40,113 nt of DNA from Spirosoma fluviale (GCA_945885545.1 CAMCYZ010000008.1:1-40113); one strand, 5' to 3'; positions 25,754-35,402 are shown, counted from the stretch's first letter. The notes: generated by a model not told the origin, from the letters alone. Translations and numbers: made by a program.

Positions 25754-27055
25754 TTATAGCTCTATTTTTTTCATTTTGGGCACTAAAAAATGCATGATTA
25801 GCCATGCCAAAAGATAAGCACCTCCACAAATTAAAAACATGATGAAGTAGGCAGTTTCTATTTGGTTGATGCTTCTATAATAAACAAACATATTCTTTTG
25901 TACTGCCCAAGTCAATAAAATACCGCCGAGGCCTCCCATCATTCCTCCAATACCAGTTACTGAAGCAGTGGCCTTTTTGGGGAACATATCAGACACGGTA
26001 GTGAAAATATTTGCCGACCAAGCTTGGTGAGCAGATGCCGCAATACCTATTACCAAAACAGCCAGCCACATATTTATACGTCCTGCATATTGTGAAAGTA
26101 CCACCGGTAAAACACAAAGAGCAAAAATAAACATAGAAGTTTTACGGGCTTTGAACGCAGGCATGTTTCTATTGATAAAAGCCATAGGCAAGTAGCCTCC
26201 ACCCACACTGCCGATTGTAGATATCATATACACCACGGCCGTCGGAATGGCTATTTCCGTTAGTGTTAGTTTGTATTCGCTCTGCAAGAAATCAGGCAAC
26301 CAGAAAAGATAAAACCACCAAACTGGATCAGTAAGGAATTTTCCGATTGCAAAAGCCCATGTCTGACGATAAGTAAGCAATTTGAACCAAGATACCTTCT
26401 CGTTTTCTGTTTCTTTCTCTATGTTTTCGTCTTCTTTGTCGGAGTGAATATAATCAAACTCAGCCTTGCTCAATTTTTTAGAGTCCTTGGGATTAGTGTA
26501 GTGTTTTTGCCATAAAACCAACCAAATAAAACCTATTAGACCTGTGATAATAAATGCCCACTGCCAGCCCCATGCCGCTGCTATAAACGGAACTGTTAGA
26601 GGTGCTATAATTGCTCCGATGTTTGTCCCAGAGTTAAAAATACCTGTAGCCAAGGCTCTTTCCTTTTTAGGAAACCACTCTGCTGTACTTTTGATAGCTG
26701 CGGGAAAGTTTCCTGCCTCGGTAACCCCCAAAAATGCTCTTGCAATCATAAAACCAAAAGCTGAATTGGCAAAAGCATGACCAACTGCCGCCAAACTCCA
26801 TAATCCTGTGGCCATGGCGTAGCCTTTTTTTGTTCCCAGCTTGTCCACAACTCGTCCAGCTATGAGCATTCCGAAGCTATAGAAAAGCTTAAAGGCTATT
26901 TCGATGTTTGCATAATCACCATCGTCCCATTTGAGTTCATCTGAAAGGACAGATTTTAAAAGGCTTATAACTTGCCGATCAAGGTAGTTTACGGTAGTCG
27001 CAAAAAACACGAGGGCACAGATAGTCCAGCGATAGTTTCCGATTTTGTTCTCCAT
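25754..27055 (-). CDS. MFS hexuronate-type transporter
   Basis: A 433-residue major facilitator of the anion:cation symporter (ACS) branch, like ExuT/UxuT/GudP. It starts with the family's N-terminal pattern RWTICALVFFATTVNYLDRQ (9-28), where N-Y-x-D-R is conserved. The loop between TM2 and TM3 reads GRVVDKLGTKKGYA (the MFS D-R/K-x-G-R/K-K motif). LGVTEAGNFPAAIKSTAEWF (TM4 region) is diagnostic of hexuronate and glucarate transporters. About 12 membrane segments are visible. It is the last gene of the operon, 10 bases after eda. Given its neighbours it most likely imports galacturonate or glucuronate. Confidence 0.88.
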   Translation of the reverse strand: MENKIGNYRWTICALVFFATTVNYLDRQVISLLKSVLSDELKWDDGDYANIEIAFKLFYSFGMLIAGRVVDKLGTKKGYAMATGLWSLAAVGHAFANSAFGFMIARAFLGVTEAGNFPAAIKSTAEWFPKKERALATGIFNSGTNIGAIIAPLTVPFIAAAWGWQWAFIITGLIGFIWLVLWQKHYTNPKDSKKLSKAEFDYIHSDKEDENIEKETENEKVSWFKLLTYRQTWAFAIGKFLTDPVWWFYLFWLPDFLQSEYKLTLTEIAIPTAVVYMISTIGSVGGGYLPMAFINRNMPAFKARKTSMFIFALCVLPVVLSQYAGRINMWLAVLVIGIAASAHQAWSANIFTTVSDMFPKKATASVTGIGGMMGGLGGILLTWAVQKNMFVYYRSINQIETAYFIMFLICGGAYLLAWLIMHFLVPKMKKIEL

Positions 27056-27065
27056 TTTTATAGGG

Positions 27066-27704
27066 TTAAGATTGAATGAAAGAAAACAATTCCTTCACTT
27101 TGGTTTTGAATATTTCGATATCGTTCATGTCTTTAAATAATTGCGAACCCAGCCCTACGGCGTTTGCTCCAGCTCCAAACCACTCTTTCAAGCTGCTTTC
27201 TGTAGGTTCTACTCCTCCTGTTACCATTATTTTCAGAGTTGGCATTGGGCCTCTTAGTGCTTTTACATAAGCTGAGCCAACTATATTCCCAGGGAAAATT
27301 TTGACCATATTTGCCCCTAAAGATAGTGCCGAGTAAATTTCGGTCGGTGTCATTACACCTGGTACCCATGCTATATTATGCTTTTTACATACATTTCCCA
27401 CTTGTTCAGTGGTGCCAGGCTGTACAACGAAATCGGCACCAAGGCCTATGTATTTTTCTGCAGCATCGGCATCTACAATAGTGCCAATGCCTAATATCAT
27501 TCCTAGGCAATTTTGTTTGACAAATGGTTGGATTTCCGAAAACACATTGATGGCATTTTCTCCTCTATTGGTAAACTCAAAAGCTCTAATTCCAGCTTCA
27601 TAACATGCTTTAATGATATTTTTTGTAATCTCAACATCAGCATTGTAATATACTGGCACCAAGGGTTTTTCTAATATAAGGGCTACGATTTCTTCTTTGG
27701 TCAT
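27066..27704 (-). CDS. eda: 2-keto-3-deoxy-6-phosphogluconate aldolase
   Basis: A 212-residue class I aldolase that splits KDPG into pyruvate and glyceraldehyde-3-phosphate. The Schiff-base lysine is K135 in NMVKIFPGN and the catalytic glutamate is E43 in AFEFTNRG, where the family usually has E-x-T-x-R. The phosphate-binding motifs IMVTGGVEP and AVGLGSQLF are also visible, as is LGIGTIVDADAAEKYI. It follows kdgK with one base between and is followed by the transporter after 10. It closes the uronate pathway in central metabolism. Confidence 0.95.
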   Translation of the reverse strand: MTKEEIVALILEKPLVPVYYNADVEITKNIIKACYEAGIRAFEFTNRGENAINVFSEIQPFVKQNCLGMILGIGTIVDADAAEKYIGLGADFVVQPGTTEQVGNVCKKHNIAWVPGVMTPTEIYSALSLGANMVKIFPGNIVGSAYVKALRGPMPTLKIMVTGGVEPTESSLKEWFGAGANAVGLGSQLFKDMNDIEIFKTKVKELFSFIQS

Positions 27705-27705
27705 G

Positions 27706-28740
27706 TTATTGATTTACCAGAATGTTATTCAAAATTTCATTTACGTCTTCCACCGACTGACTTGTGGCATCGCCATATTCGTTTAATTTACCAATGGCCG
27801 CTGCGGCAGCAAAGTTAATAATATCTTGCGGACTATGACTTTTGTATAAGCCATAAAGCAATCCAGCCATAAAGCAATCGCCACTTCCTACTTTGTCTAC
27901 CACTTTTGCTATTTTAAAGTGCGGCGAAATATACAAATGATTTTCAGCAAATATAGTGGTATAGTACTCAATACCTTCTTGTTGGTAGTCAAATCTGAAT
28001 GTATTGGCTACGAATCTACAATTTTTAAATTTGCTGAAAATTTCTCTTGAAACATTTTCGCATTCGCTCAAATAATCGTCTTTACTGGCGTTGTTAACTT
28101 CAACTTCGGGATTCAAAGACGTTCCCAGAAGCTTATTTGCCGCCCAAAGATTACCCATGATGAGGTCACAATATTGGACTATTGCTGGCATTATCTCCAT
28201 AGGCTCTTTACCATATTTCCAGAGTTTTGAGCGGTAATTGAGGTCCACAGATATTTTAACTCCGGCTTTTCTTGCCTCCACTACTGCCTCTAAACATACA
28301 TCGGCCATTTGCTGACTCAATGCTGGCGTAATGGCACTTACATGGAGCCATTCGACATCCATGAAAACTTTTGACCAATTTATTTGACCTAAATTTATAG
28401 AAGAAAACGAAGAATGTGCACGGTCATAAATAACTCCAGCATTCTTTAAATCTGCACCTTGGGGTAGCATGTAAATACCTATCCTGTCGCCGCACCACTG
28501 CATTTTGGAAGTATCGATATTCTTCGATTCTAAATGCTGTGCGATTTCTTCAGCCAATGCATTTTTTGGTAATCCACTGCAATATTGCACGGGAATATTC
28601 CAACTTGCCAAAGCCGTGGCGGTATTGAGTTCTGCCCCTCCTACAAAGGTTGGAATGGTAGATTTCCTAATCCATTCACCGCCCATTTCGGGTGATAACC
28701 GAAGCAATATTTCGCCAAATGTCAGAACTGATTTCTTCAT
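27706..28740 (-). CDS. kdgK: 2-keto-3-deoxygluconate kinase (PfkB family)
   Basis: A 344-residue ribokinase/PfkB-type sugar kinase. The N-terminal signature is FGEILLRLSPEMG and FVGGAELNTATALA (32-45). The C-terminal signature is DKVGSGDCFMAGLLYGL, with catalytic base D288 and the anion hole GSGD (285-288). The role as KDG kinase, phosphorylating 2-keto-3-deoxygluconate to KDPG, is inferred from its place between uxaC and eda, from similarity to Bacteroidota KdgK proteins, and from the typical N-terminal LTFGE-I-L-R-LSP. The stop is one base from the eda start and the gene follows uxaC after 3 bases. Confidence 0.92.
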   Translation of the reverse strand: MKKSVLTFGEILLRLSPEMGGEWIRKSTIPTFVGGAELNTATALASWNIPVQYCSGLPKNALAEEIAQHLESKNIDTSKMQWCGDRIGIYMLPQGADLKNAGVIYDRAHSSFSSINLGQINWSKVFMDVEWLHVSAITPALSQQMADVCLEAVVEARKAGVKISVDLNYRSKLWKYGKEPMEIMPAIVQYCDLIMGNLWAANKLLGTSLNPEVEVNNASKDDYLSECENVSREIFSKFKNCRFVANTFRFDYQQEGIEYYTTIFAENHLYISPHFKIAKVVDKVGSGDCFMAGLLYGLYKSHSPQDIINFAAAAAIGKLNEYGDATSQSVEDVNEILNNILVNQ

Positions 28741-28743
28741 TTT

Positions 28744-30162
28744 TTAGAATCCAAAATACGTTTTGGCATTGTTGTAACAAATATTCTGAATCGTTTTTCC
28801 AATAAAAGCCTGATCATTTGGAAGTTCGCCGTTTTCTATGTCATTTCCATAAATGTTGCACAATATCCTCCTGAAATATTCATGACGAGGAAACGAAAGA
28901 AAACTACGGGAGTCGGTAAGCATACCCACAAACTGACTCAAAAGTCCCATTTGTGAAAGGGTGTTTATCTGTTTTTCCATGCCGTCTTTTTGGTCAAGAA
29001 ACCACCAGCCCGAGCCCCATTGGATTTTGCCAGCCACCGAGCCATCGTTGAAATTACCTATCATAGTGGCCATCAGTTCATTATCTGCTGGATTGAGGTT
29101 ATAAATTATCGTTTTTGTCAATTGGTCATATTCGCCCAATTTTCCCAAAAACTTAGACAAGGCCTTGGCTTGAGACCAGTCTCCTATGCTATCCCAACCT
29201 GTATCAGGGCCAAGCGTTCGCATGGCTTTTTTGTTGTTATTTCTTAAAGCTCCCAAATGAAACTGCTGAATCCAACCTAGTTCGGCATACATAGTTCCCA
29301 AAAAGTGTAGTATGGCAGATTTGAAAACTGCTGCCTCACTTGTTGAAATGGCTTGCTGACTCAAGGTTTTTTTGAAAATTGCATCTGCTTGTTCATCGGT
29401 GAAGTCTTCAGCATATATTTCCTCCAAACCGTGGTCAGAAACTTTGCCACCATTGGCAGCAAAGAAATCTGCTCTAGATTTTAGGGCTTTTTGTAAGTCT
29501 GAATAATCTTTAATTTCGAAGCCAACTATTCCGCTAAGTTTTTCTATGTACGATACAAAGCTTGGATTTTCTATCAATATAAACTTATCTGGCCTAAATG
29601 CTGGCAACATAACTACTTCTGAACCAGCTGGTTTGACTGCCAATTCTTTATGGTAGGCGATGTGGTGTTCCAGCGAATCAAGCGGATCGTCGGTACTGCA
29701 AACCGTGGTGACGTTCATCTTTTTCAATAAACCACGCACGCCATATTCTTTTGTGGCAAGCTTGGCTGTACAGTCGTCATAAATTGCTTTTGAAGAACCA
29801 GGATTAAGTACTTCTTTTACATCAAAATAACGTTGTAACTCCAAATGCGACCAATGATAAAGCGGATTTCGCATCGTATTTGGAATCGTCTCTGCCCACT
29901 TTTCGAACTTCTCGTAATCGGTTTTGTCGCCTGTGCAATAAGCCTCATTTATGCCATTCGTACGCATGGCTCTCCATTTGTAATGGTCGCCATAAAGCCA
30001 AGCATGGGTAAGGTTATTGAAATTTATATCGTTTAATATTTGATCAGGAGGAAGGTGATTGTGATAATCGATAATAGGCATTTCTTTAGCATATTCATGA
30101 TAAAGTATCTCTGCCGTTTTGTTTTGTAAAAGAAAGTTCTCGTCTAAAAAAGCCTTTGCCAT
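28744..30162 (-). CDS. uxaC: Glucuronate (uronate) isomerase
   Basis: A 472-residue enzyme of the amidohydrolase-like superfamily that interconverts D-glucuronate with D-fructuronate and D-galacturonate with D-tagaturonate. The start MAKAFLDENFLLQNKTAEIL is typical. The metal-binding H-x-H is in PIIDYHNHLPPDQI (H34, H36). Further family blocks are DHYKWRAMRTNGI, VCSTDDPLDSLEHH, LGPDTGWDSIGD, SGWWFLDQKDGME and LTDSRSFLSFPRHEYFRRIL. Length matches the family. It is the second gene of the operon, 27 bases after uxaA. Confidence 0.96.
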   Translation of the reverse strand: MAKAFLDENFLLQNKTAEILYHEYAKEMPIIDYHNHLPPDQILNDINFNNLTHAWLYGDHYKWRAMRTNGINEAYCTGDKTDYEKFEKWAETIPNTMRNPLYHWSHLELQRYFDVKEVLNPGSSKAIYDDCTAKLATKEYGVRGLLKKMNVTTVCSTDDPLDSLEHHIAYHKELAVKPAGSEVVMLPAFRPDKFILIENPSFVSYIEKLSGIVGFEIKDYSDLQKALKSRADFFAANGGKVSDHGLEEIYAEDFTDEQADAIFKKTLSQQAISTSEAAVFKSAILHFLGTMYAELGWIQQFHLGALRNNNKKAMRTLGPDTGWDSIGDWSQAKALSKFLGKLGEYDQLTKTIIYNLNPADNELMATMIGNFNDGSVAGKIQWGSGWWFLDQKDGMEKQINTLSQMGLLSQFVGMLTDSRSFLSFPRHEYFRRILCNIYGNDIENGELPNDQAFIGKTIQNICYNNAKTYFGF

Positions 30163-30189
30163 ATTCGTTTTAAAATTATAAATCTGTAA

Positions 30190-31839
30190 TTATAAACTCA
30201 CTCCTCTTTTCCAAGGAATAAAGTCATCTTGTCCGTTTGTAACTGCTTTTACTTCTTGAATACCGCTTGCGGCATTGATAACGAAGTCGAGAATTCGGCG
30301 TCCAGCCTCTTCTATAGATTCTTTCCCTTGAATGATAGAACCCGTATTGATGTCAATGATGTCTGGCATTTTATCTGCCAATTTAGTATTGCTTGAAATC
30401 TTTATAACTGGCACTATCGGATTACCCGTGGGTGTACCCAAACCAGTAGTAAAAAGCACAATATTTGCTCCCGAACCCACCTCCGCAGTGGTCGACTCCA
30501 CATCGTTGCCAGGGGTGCACAGTAGGTTCAGACCTATTTTTGTTACTTTTTCAGGATAATCCAAGACGTCAGTGACTGGCGAAGTTCCGCCTTTTTTAGC
30601 TGCACCAGCTGATTTTATAGCATCTGTTATTAGACCATCTTTGATGTTTCCTGGTGAAGGGTTCATGTCAAAACCTGAACCTACAGCTTTGGCTCTGTCG
30701 TTGTAAGTGGTCATCAAATGATTAAACTTTTCAGCGTTTTCTGCTGTCATACACCTATCGCTGAGTTCTTGTTCCACACCACAAAGCTCTGGGAATTCTG
30801 AAAGTATAACGGTTCCACCCAAAGCCACCAAAAGGTCTGAAGTAAAACCGATTGCGGGATTAGCGGAAATCCCCGAAAAACCATCCGAGCCACCACATTC
30901 TAAACCCAGTATGAGTTTATCTATGGAGGCGGGTTTTCTTTCTATTTTGTTGGCTTCTATTAAACCACAAAACGTCTGGTTTATGGCCTTGCTTACCAAA
31001 AGCTCCTCTGTTCCGAGTTGTTGTTGTTCCAAGAAATAAATAGGCTTTTGATTCATTCCGCCACGTTTTTCTATCTCTTCTTGTAGCATGTGATATTGTG
31101 CATTTTGGCAGCCCAAACTCAAAACAGTAGCTCCAGCCACATTTGGGTGTGTTATATAACCCGCCAACAGACCACACAGGGCTTGAGCATCTTGACGTGT
31201 ACCTCCGCAGCCCATGTCGTGGGTCAAGAATTTTATACCATCAACATTCTTAAATATTTTTTCAGTGGCTGAGTTTTCTTTACCATCTATTTCTACGGAG
31301 AGAATTTCCTCTATGTTTTTGCCTGCTGAATAGAGTTCAATTAAACTTTTGGCATAGTTTTTATATTTCGTCTTTTTGCCATAACCTAGGTCGTCCACCA
31401 AGGCAGATTTCATGATATCGAGATTACGATTTTCACAAAAAACCATAGGTAAAACCACCCAATAGTTAGCTGTTCCTACTTCTCCATTGGCTCGATGATA
31501 ACCCATAAAAGTACGTTGACTAAACTCGCCTACATCTGGCACTTGCCATTCGGTATTTCTTTCACCCAGATTAAAGTCACTTGCGGCGTGCTTGACATTG
31601 AAAGTGGTAATCCACTCTCCTTTTTTTATTTTTTGATATGCCTTTCCCACCAAAACCCCATACATATATATTTCCTCGCCTATTTCGAAGTCAGCCTGAG
31701 CAAATTTATGCTTGGCAGGAATGTCAGATGTTAGTTCGTACGATTTGTCATCGTAAGCTACGATTTCGCCTTTTTTGATATCACTTAGTGCGACTATTAC
31801 GTTGTCGTCAGGATGTACTTTTAATACGCTATTGTTCAT
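30190..31839 (-). CDS. uxaA: Altronate dehydratase family protein
   Basis: A 549-residue UxaA-type protein. An N-terminal SAF domain (residues ~1-95: VLKVHPDDNVIVALSDIKKG..., ITTFNVKHAASDFN) is followed by the large catalytic region with FMGYHRANGEVGTANYWVV, DGIKFLTHDMGCGGT, LGLECGGSDGFSGISANPAI and TPGNDVESTTAEVGSGANIV. Such enzymes dehydrate D-altronate to 2-keto-3-deoxygluconate with an iron cofactor; the cysteines in CGG and LGCQNAQ are candidates for binding. Galactarate and other UxaA-family specificities are possible, but the operon with uxaC, kdgK and eda favours altronate. It is the first gene of the operon. Confidence 0.93.
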   Translation of the reverse strand: MNNSVLKVHPDDNVIVALSDIKKGEIVAYDDKSYELTSDIPAKHKFAQADFEIGEEIYMYGVLVGKAYQKIKKGEWITTFNVKHAASDFNLGERNTEWQVPDVGEFSQRTFMGYHRANGEVGTANYWVVLPMVFCENRNLDIMKSALVDDLGYGKKTKYKNYAKSLIELYSAGKNIEEILSVEIDGKENSATEKIFKNVDGIKFLTHDMGCGGTRQDAQALCGLLAGYITHPNVAGATVLSLGCQNAQYHMLQEEIEKRGGMNQKPIYFLEQQQLGTEELLVSKAINQTFCGLIEANKIERKPASIDKLILGLECGGSDGFSGISANPAIGFTSDLLVALGGTVILSEFPELCGVEQELSDRCMTAENAEKFNHLMTTYNDRAKAVGSGFDMNPSPGNIKDGLITDAIKSAGAAKKGGTSPVTDVLDYPEKVTKIGLNLLCTPGNDVESTTAEVGSGANIVLFTTGLGTPTGNPIVPVIKISSNTKLADKMPDIIDINTGSIIQGKESIEEAGRRILDFVINAASGIQEVKAVTNGQDDFIPWKRGVSL

Positions 31840-31897
31840 ATTTTGATGTTTCCTATTGGCAATATTTATTGTTTTTCATGCCTAGCTTTTGGAAATT

Positions 31898-31905
31898 CAA
31901 ATCTA
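31898..31905 (-). promoter_or_regulatory. Candidate -7 box of the hexuronate operon
   Basis: TAGATTTG on the minus strand, a perfect TAnnTTTG match 58 bases upstream of uxaA. No TTG is found at the standard spacing; an activator-dependent promoter would be consistent. Nested inverted repeats (AACAC-CAC...GTG...GTGTT, about 31966-31994) lie further upstream. Confidence 0.4.
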
Positions 31906-32051
31906 TGCAGATTATTTAAATTAAAATTCCGACTGCGGCTCTTTTTTTAATACTATTTTGACAAAAACACCACTTGAGGTGGAATTCTAGTGTTATTTTA
32001 TAATCATTCTATTAAAATTAGAATATTTTATAGAATATATTGAAGATGAAA

Positions 32052-32486
32052 TTAAATATATTTCACAGCCTGTCTGCCCAATAAAACCCAGCCAGATTTA
32101 TTCTGAACAAATACTAGCATGACTTTTATATTAATTTTTCCTACTTGTTTAGATTTGTCTATGGTTTCACCGTTTAGTAAATGTCTAACCATTGCTGTTT
32201 TACCTACAATTTCTATTTTTATATCTGAAAAACTGAGAGCCGTAAAATCCGATGTACCCGTTAACAACGCTTCCATAAATTCTTTTTGGTTTTCTATTTT
32301 TCCATTGGAATGGCCATAAGTTATACTCGGATGTGAAATAGCTTTCAAACCTGATTCTGTAGGGTCAATCATCTGAATCCTTAAGGTTTCTAATGCTTTT
32401 TGTACTGCTGATATATCTTTGTTTTGTCCAAAGCCTGTGACTGTGGTGAGAACAGATAAAAGAAAAACTGTCAGAATAGACTTCAT
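32052..32486 (-). CDS. Secreted NTF2-like (DUF4440-type) protein
   Basis: A 144-residue protein with signal peptide MKSILTVFLLSVLTTVTGFG. The remaining ~120 residues form a nuclear transport factor 2-like cone: an N-terminal helix (ISAVQKALETLRIQMI), LKAISHPSITYGHSNGKIEN, the K-E-F helix, then strands including KIEIVGKTAMVRHLLNGETI and VMLVFVQNKSGWVLLGRQAV. The order matches DUF4440/SnoaL-like proteins. The family covers many activities and binding roles, so no reaction is proposed. It lies upstream of the hexuronate operon on the same strand but 212 bases away with an own operon promoter between, so it is probably independent. Confidence 0.85.
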   Translation of the reverse strand: MKSILTVFLLSVLTTVTGFGQNKDISAVQKALETLRIQMIDPTESGLKAISHPSITYGHSNGKIENQKEFMEALLTGTSDFTALSFSDIKIEIVGKTAMVRHLLNGETIDKSKQVGKINIKVMLVFVQNKSGWVLLGRQAVKYI

Positions 32487-32587
32487 TTTATTTTCGGTTT
32501 AATTGAATTAATAATCGAATCTAATATGAAACTTTGATGGTATCAATAAATACTTCTAAAATATTTATGCAATCGATTTAAAACAAA

Positions 32588-32618
32588 AAAAACCTCGAAG
32601 AAAACCCCCAAGGTTTTT
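32588..32618 (-). terminator. Terminator of the PspC operon
   Basis: On the minus strand AAAAACCT, then TGGGGGTTTTCTTCG, then AGGTTTTT followed by more T: an 8-bp core stem extended by GU and GC pairs with a U run. It starts 19 bases after the PspC-GIN gene stop. It has the form of an intrinsic terminator. Confidence 0.75.
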
Positions 32619-32636
32619 ACTAAAAAGAAGTTGCTT

Positions 32637-35060
32637 CTAATCTCTTTCTATCACACTACCACCGCTGATGTCAGACCTCAGGTCTTTGATTTTGCTAAGC
32701 TTTGCTACACTGGCACCATGTGCTTCTACGTTCGCTTTTTCCACCTTTAAACCTTTGGCATCTAGTTGTGATGCTCCAGAAAGATTGACTTGCATAGCAG
32801 TTGCTGAACCTTTTACTATCATTTGAGATGCTCCAGATGCACTGATATTTAATAATTTAGAAATAATATCCATAGCCACTTGAGATGCCCCTGACAATTC
32901 AATATTCAAATCGTTCAAGTTTTCAAATCCCAATATTTTAGCCTTTGCTGCTCCCGAAATATCAAGATTTTCCAGGATATTAGTCACGATATAAATATGA
33001 ACTTCTGAATCATGATCTCTAAACGGATCATCATATTCTATCTCCAAGGTACTTCCTTTTACTTTTGCCTCAATGTTGTCCAATTCTTTTTGGTCATTGC
33101 TATAAATGTCAATCGATGTTTTGTCACCATGTTTGATTGTAACAATAAAGTTTGACCCAAAATCAATATTCTTGAAGCTTTCAACTCCTACCGATTTGTG
33201 GAATTCGCCATGTTCATTGAAATCTTCACCTCCAAAAGAGCCATTGTTGCCATTTCTATCCAAAGCTTCTTTTTCGTCTTCGGTTAGAACTGGGCAATCT
33301 ACACAGGCAATTTCGCCACTTTCATCCATCAAAAATGTGTATTTCTCGATATTGTCACTGTCAATTCCAAACTTAGAGTCGAGGTTCCATGATTGGCTGT
33401 AAACCCTTCTTGCAAACTCTCTAGACATTTTAAACTTCTTGTTTTTCGGAATAAACAAGGTAGCCTCCACTTTCTGATCACGAAAAACATTTTTATCTTT
33501 CATGACGAAGTTTTCTGGGAAAATAATTACGGAATCGGTTTGTGCAACTAAATATGAAATATCTTTAGCCAATGCCAATGCTTGTTCTTTCGACCTTCCA
33601 TGCGAACTATATTTGGTCTTTAAAGTCAGGTTAGAATTTTCAGAAGCCTCAAGAAGTACTCTGGTATTGAACACATCATCTTCATCCTCATCTCTTTCGA
33701 GAGCATCCAAATAAAGCGTTCCATTCGGTAAAGTCAAGGCGGTTTCTTCTGAATAACCATTTAATTTTGAGAAGTTTAGTGCGTATTTCGAACCTACAGC
33801 ACTTACTCCAACTACGCCCATTAGCCACAGTGCAAGCATAGTGAGCCAAAAGTTTCTTTGTCCGCTCAATTGGCCTGTCAATAATTTTATACCTATTAAA
33901 ACAATCGCAATGGCCGGAATAAACAAGGCAAGGAATCCAAAGAATCCACCCAATGGAGGCAAATCTCTACTCAACATGCCTATAACATGGTCGCCCGAAA
34001 TCCACTCTTTGCTCGATATCAATCCGAAGAATACGCCTGTTGTAACAATAGCGGCAAAGCCAAAAGAAGCACCGATTATCATGAGCAGTAAGCCAAAAAA
34101 CATTTTCACCAAAGTGCCAATTGGCCCGAGAATTTTACCTAAGGCCTTCAAAATAATTCCAATCAATCTAAAAGGAAAAAGTAGAAGTTTGGCGATGGCA
34201 CTCTCTTCATTTGCTGACTCTGAAAGGCTGTTTGTTTTGATTGATGATTCTATATTTTCAATGGTTACGGCTTGTCCTTTGAGTTCCATTTTCTGTGTAA
34301 TTGTAACCGCATTAGGTGCTACAATCCAGAATATTATATACAAAACAACACCTATAAAGAAAAATCCACTCACTACAAAAAGCACACGCACCAAAACCAA
34401 ATCCATACCCAAATAAGCAGAAAGGCCGGTAGAAACACCCCCTAAAACCTTGTTTTCGGGATTCCGGTAGAATTTCTTAACATTCTTAACTTCCTCCAAA
34501 TCGTTTCTTTCTGGAAAAGCTATCCAACAAACAAAATAGGCTATAAAAATAAAGAATCCAATACCAAGGTCAATCAGTCCAAATCCTAAAACTATGAACA
34601 GAATTCTTGCCCAAACTACATCAAATTCAAACCTGTGGGCAAGGCCTGCCAATACGCCCGCAAGAGCTTTGTGTTTGCTATCGCGGTAAAATTTCGTTGG
34701 AGGTATTCCTGTTTTTTGTGGTTCCTCATATTTCGGCTCTTCGGCACTTTTAAAAGAACTATTTTCAGAAGTTTCTTTGGACAAATCTTCGTCTTCTTTG
34801 ATGGCCTCAAAGTCAGAGACCGTTCCCATAGACTTGATGATTTTGTCCACATCATCCATTTCTATGGCACCACCATTTTGGTTTTTCTCGAAAAATTTCT
34901 CAGCTATTCTGGCCTCAATGTCCTGAGTGATTTCGTCGCAACTTTCGTAACTCGAAAAATACTTTTTTATGGCTTCAAGATATTGGCTGAGTTTGTTGTA
35001 GGCATCTTCTTCAATGTTAAAAATGAGCCCACCTATTGTTATTTGTAATGTCTTTTTCAT
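32637..35060 (-). CDS. Double PspC-domain membrane protein with C-terminal GIN (DUF2807) domain
   Basis: An 807-residue protein. Residues 1-70 are a small helical domain (MKKTLQITIGGLIFNIEEDA). Two PspC domains follow at ~122-177 (FYRDSKHKALAGVLAGLAHR) and ~196-250 (FYRNPENKVLGGVSTGLSAY), each with a membrane segment. Several more hydrophobic segments lie between ~295 and ~425. The last ~170 residues (FKNIDFGSNFIVTIKHGDKT through the ISASGASQMIV and VNLSGASQLDAKG repeats) form the beta-helical GIN/DUF2807 domain, presumably periplasmic. PspC proteins belong to phage-shock-type envelope stress systems. It is co-transcribed with the PadR regulator upstream, six bases away, which probably controls it. 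Confidence 0.93.
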   Translation of the reverse strand: MKKTLQITIGGLIFNIEEDAYNKLSQYLEAIKKYFSSYESCDEITQDIEARIAEKFFEKNQNGGAIEMDDVDKIIKSMGTVSDFEAIKEDEDLSKETSENSSFKSAEEPKYEEPQKTGIPPTKFYRDSKHKALAGVLAGLAHRFEFDVVWARILFIVLGFGLIDLGIGFFIFIAYFVCWIAFPERNDLEEVKNVKKFYRNPENKVLGGVSTGLSAYLGMDLVLVRVLFVVSGFFFIGVVLYIIFWIVAPNAVTITQKMELKGQAVTIENIESSIKTNSLSESANEESAIAKLLLFPFRLIGIILKALGKILGPIGTLVKMFFGLLLMIIGASFGFAAIVTTGVFFGLISSKEWISGDHVIGMLSRDLPPLGGFFGFLALFIPAIAIVLIGIKLLTGQLSGQRNFWLTMLALWLMGVVGVSAVGSKYALNFSKLNGYSEETALTLPNGTLYLDALERDEDEDDVFNTRVLLEASENSNLTLKTKYSSHGRSKEQALALAKDISYLVAQTDSVIIFPENFVMKDKNVFRDQKVEATLFIPKNKKFKMSREFARRVYSQSWNLDSKFGIDSDNIEKYTFLMDESGEIACVDCPVLTEDEKEALDRNGNNGSFGGEDFNEHGEFHKSVGVESFKNIDFGSNFIVTIKHGDKTSIDIYSNDQKELDNIEAKVKGSTLEIEYDDPFRDHDSEVHIYIVTNILENLDISGAAKAKILGFENLNDLNIELSGASQVAMDIISKLLNISASGASQMIVKGSATAMQVNLSGASQLDAKGLKVEKANVEAHGASVAKLSKIKDLRSDISGGSVIERD

Positions 35061-35066
35061 ATTTGT

Positions 35067-35402
35067 TTATTTTTGAGTTTTGGCAATGATAGATTTAACT
35101 GACTCTGCAAGTTCTATCCATGTAGCATCCAAGCCTACTAGGAAATTCGTCCCTTTTTCGGTTAGAATATAATACTTACGAGGCGGCCCCGAAGTTGATT
35201 CTTTCCATTGATAATCCAATAATTCGGCGTTTTTTAGTCTTGTCAATAAGGGATACAGTGTACCTTCCACCACCATTATTTTTGCATTGAGCAGTTCGTC
35301 TAATATCTCAGAGGCGTAAACTTCGCCCCGAGATATAATCTGCAAAATGCAATACTCCAAGATGCCCTTCCGCATTTGTACCTGTGCATTTTCTAAATTC
35401 AT
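35067..35402 (-). CDS. PadR family transcriptional regulator
   Basis: A 111-residue winged-helix protein of the small PadR (PadR-s2) type. The wHTH is visible from RKGILEYCILQIISRGEVYA through SEILDELLNAKIMVVEGTLY and PLLTRLKNAELLDYQW; the wing is ESTSGPPRKYYILTEKG with the conserved G-P-P-R-K-Y-Y. A C-terminal helix serves dimerisation. PadR proteins are repressors, usually autoregulated. In many Bacteroidota a PadR gene directly precedes a PspC-domain gene, as here. The palindrome in its own promoter (35477-35503) is the likely binding site. Confidence 0.93.
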   Translation of the reverse strand: MNLENAQVQMRKGILEYCILQIISRGEVYASEILDELLNAKIMVVEGTLYPLLTRLKNAELLDYQWKESTSGPPRKYYILTEKGTNFLVGLDATWIELAESVKSIIAKTQK

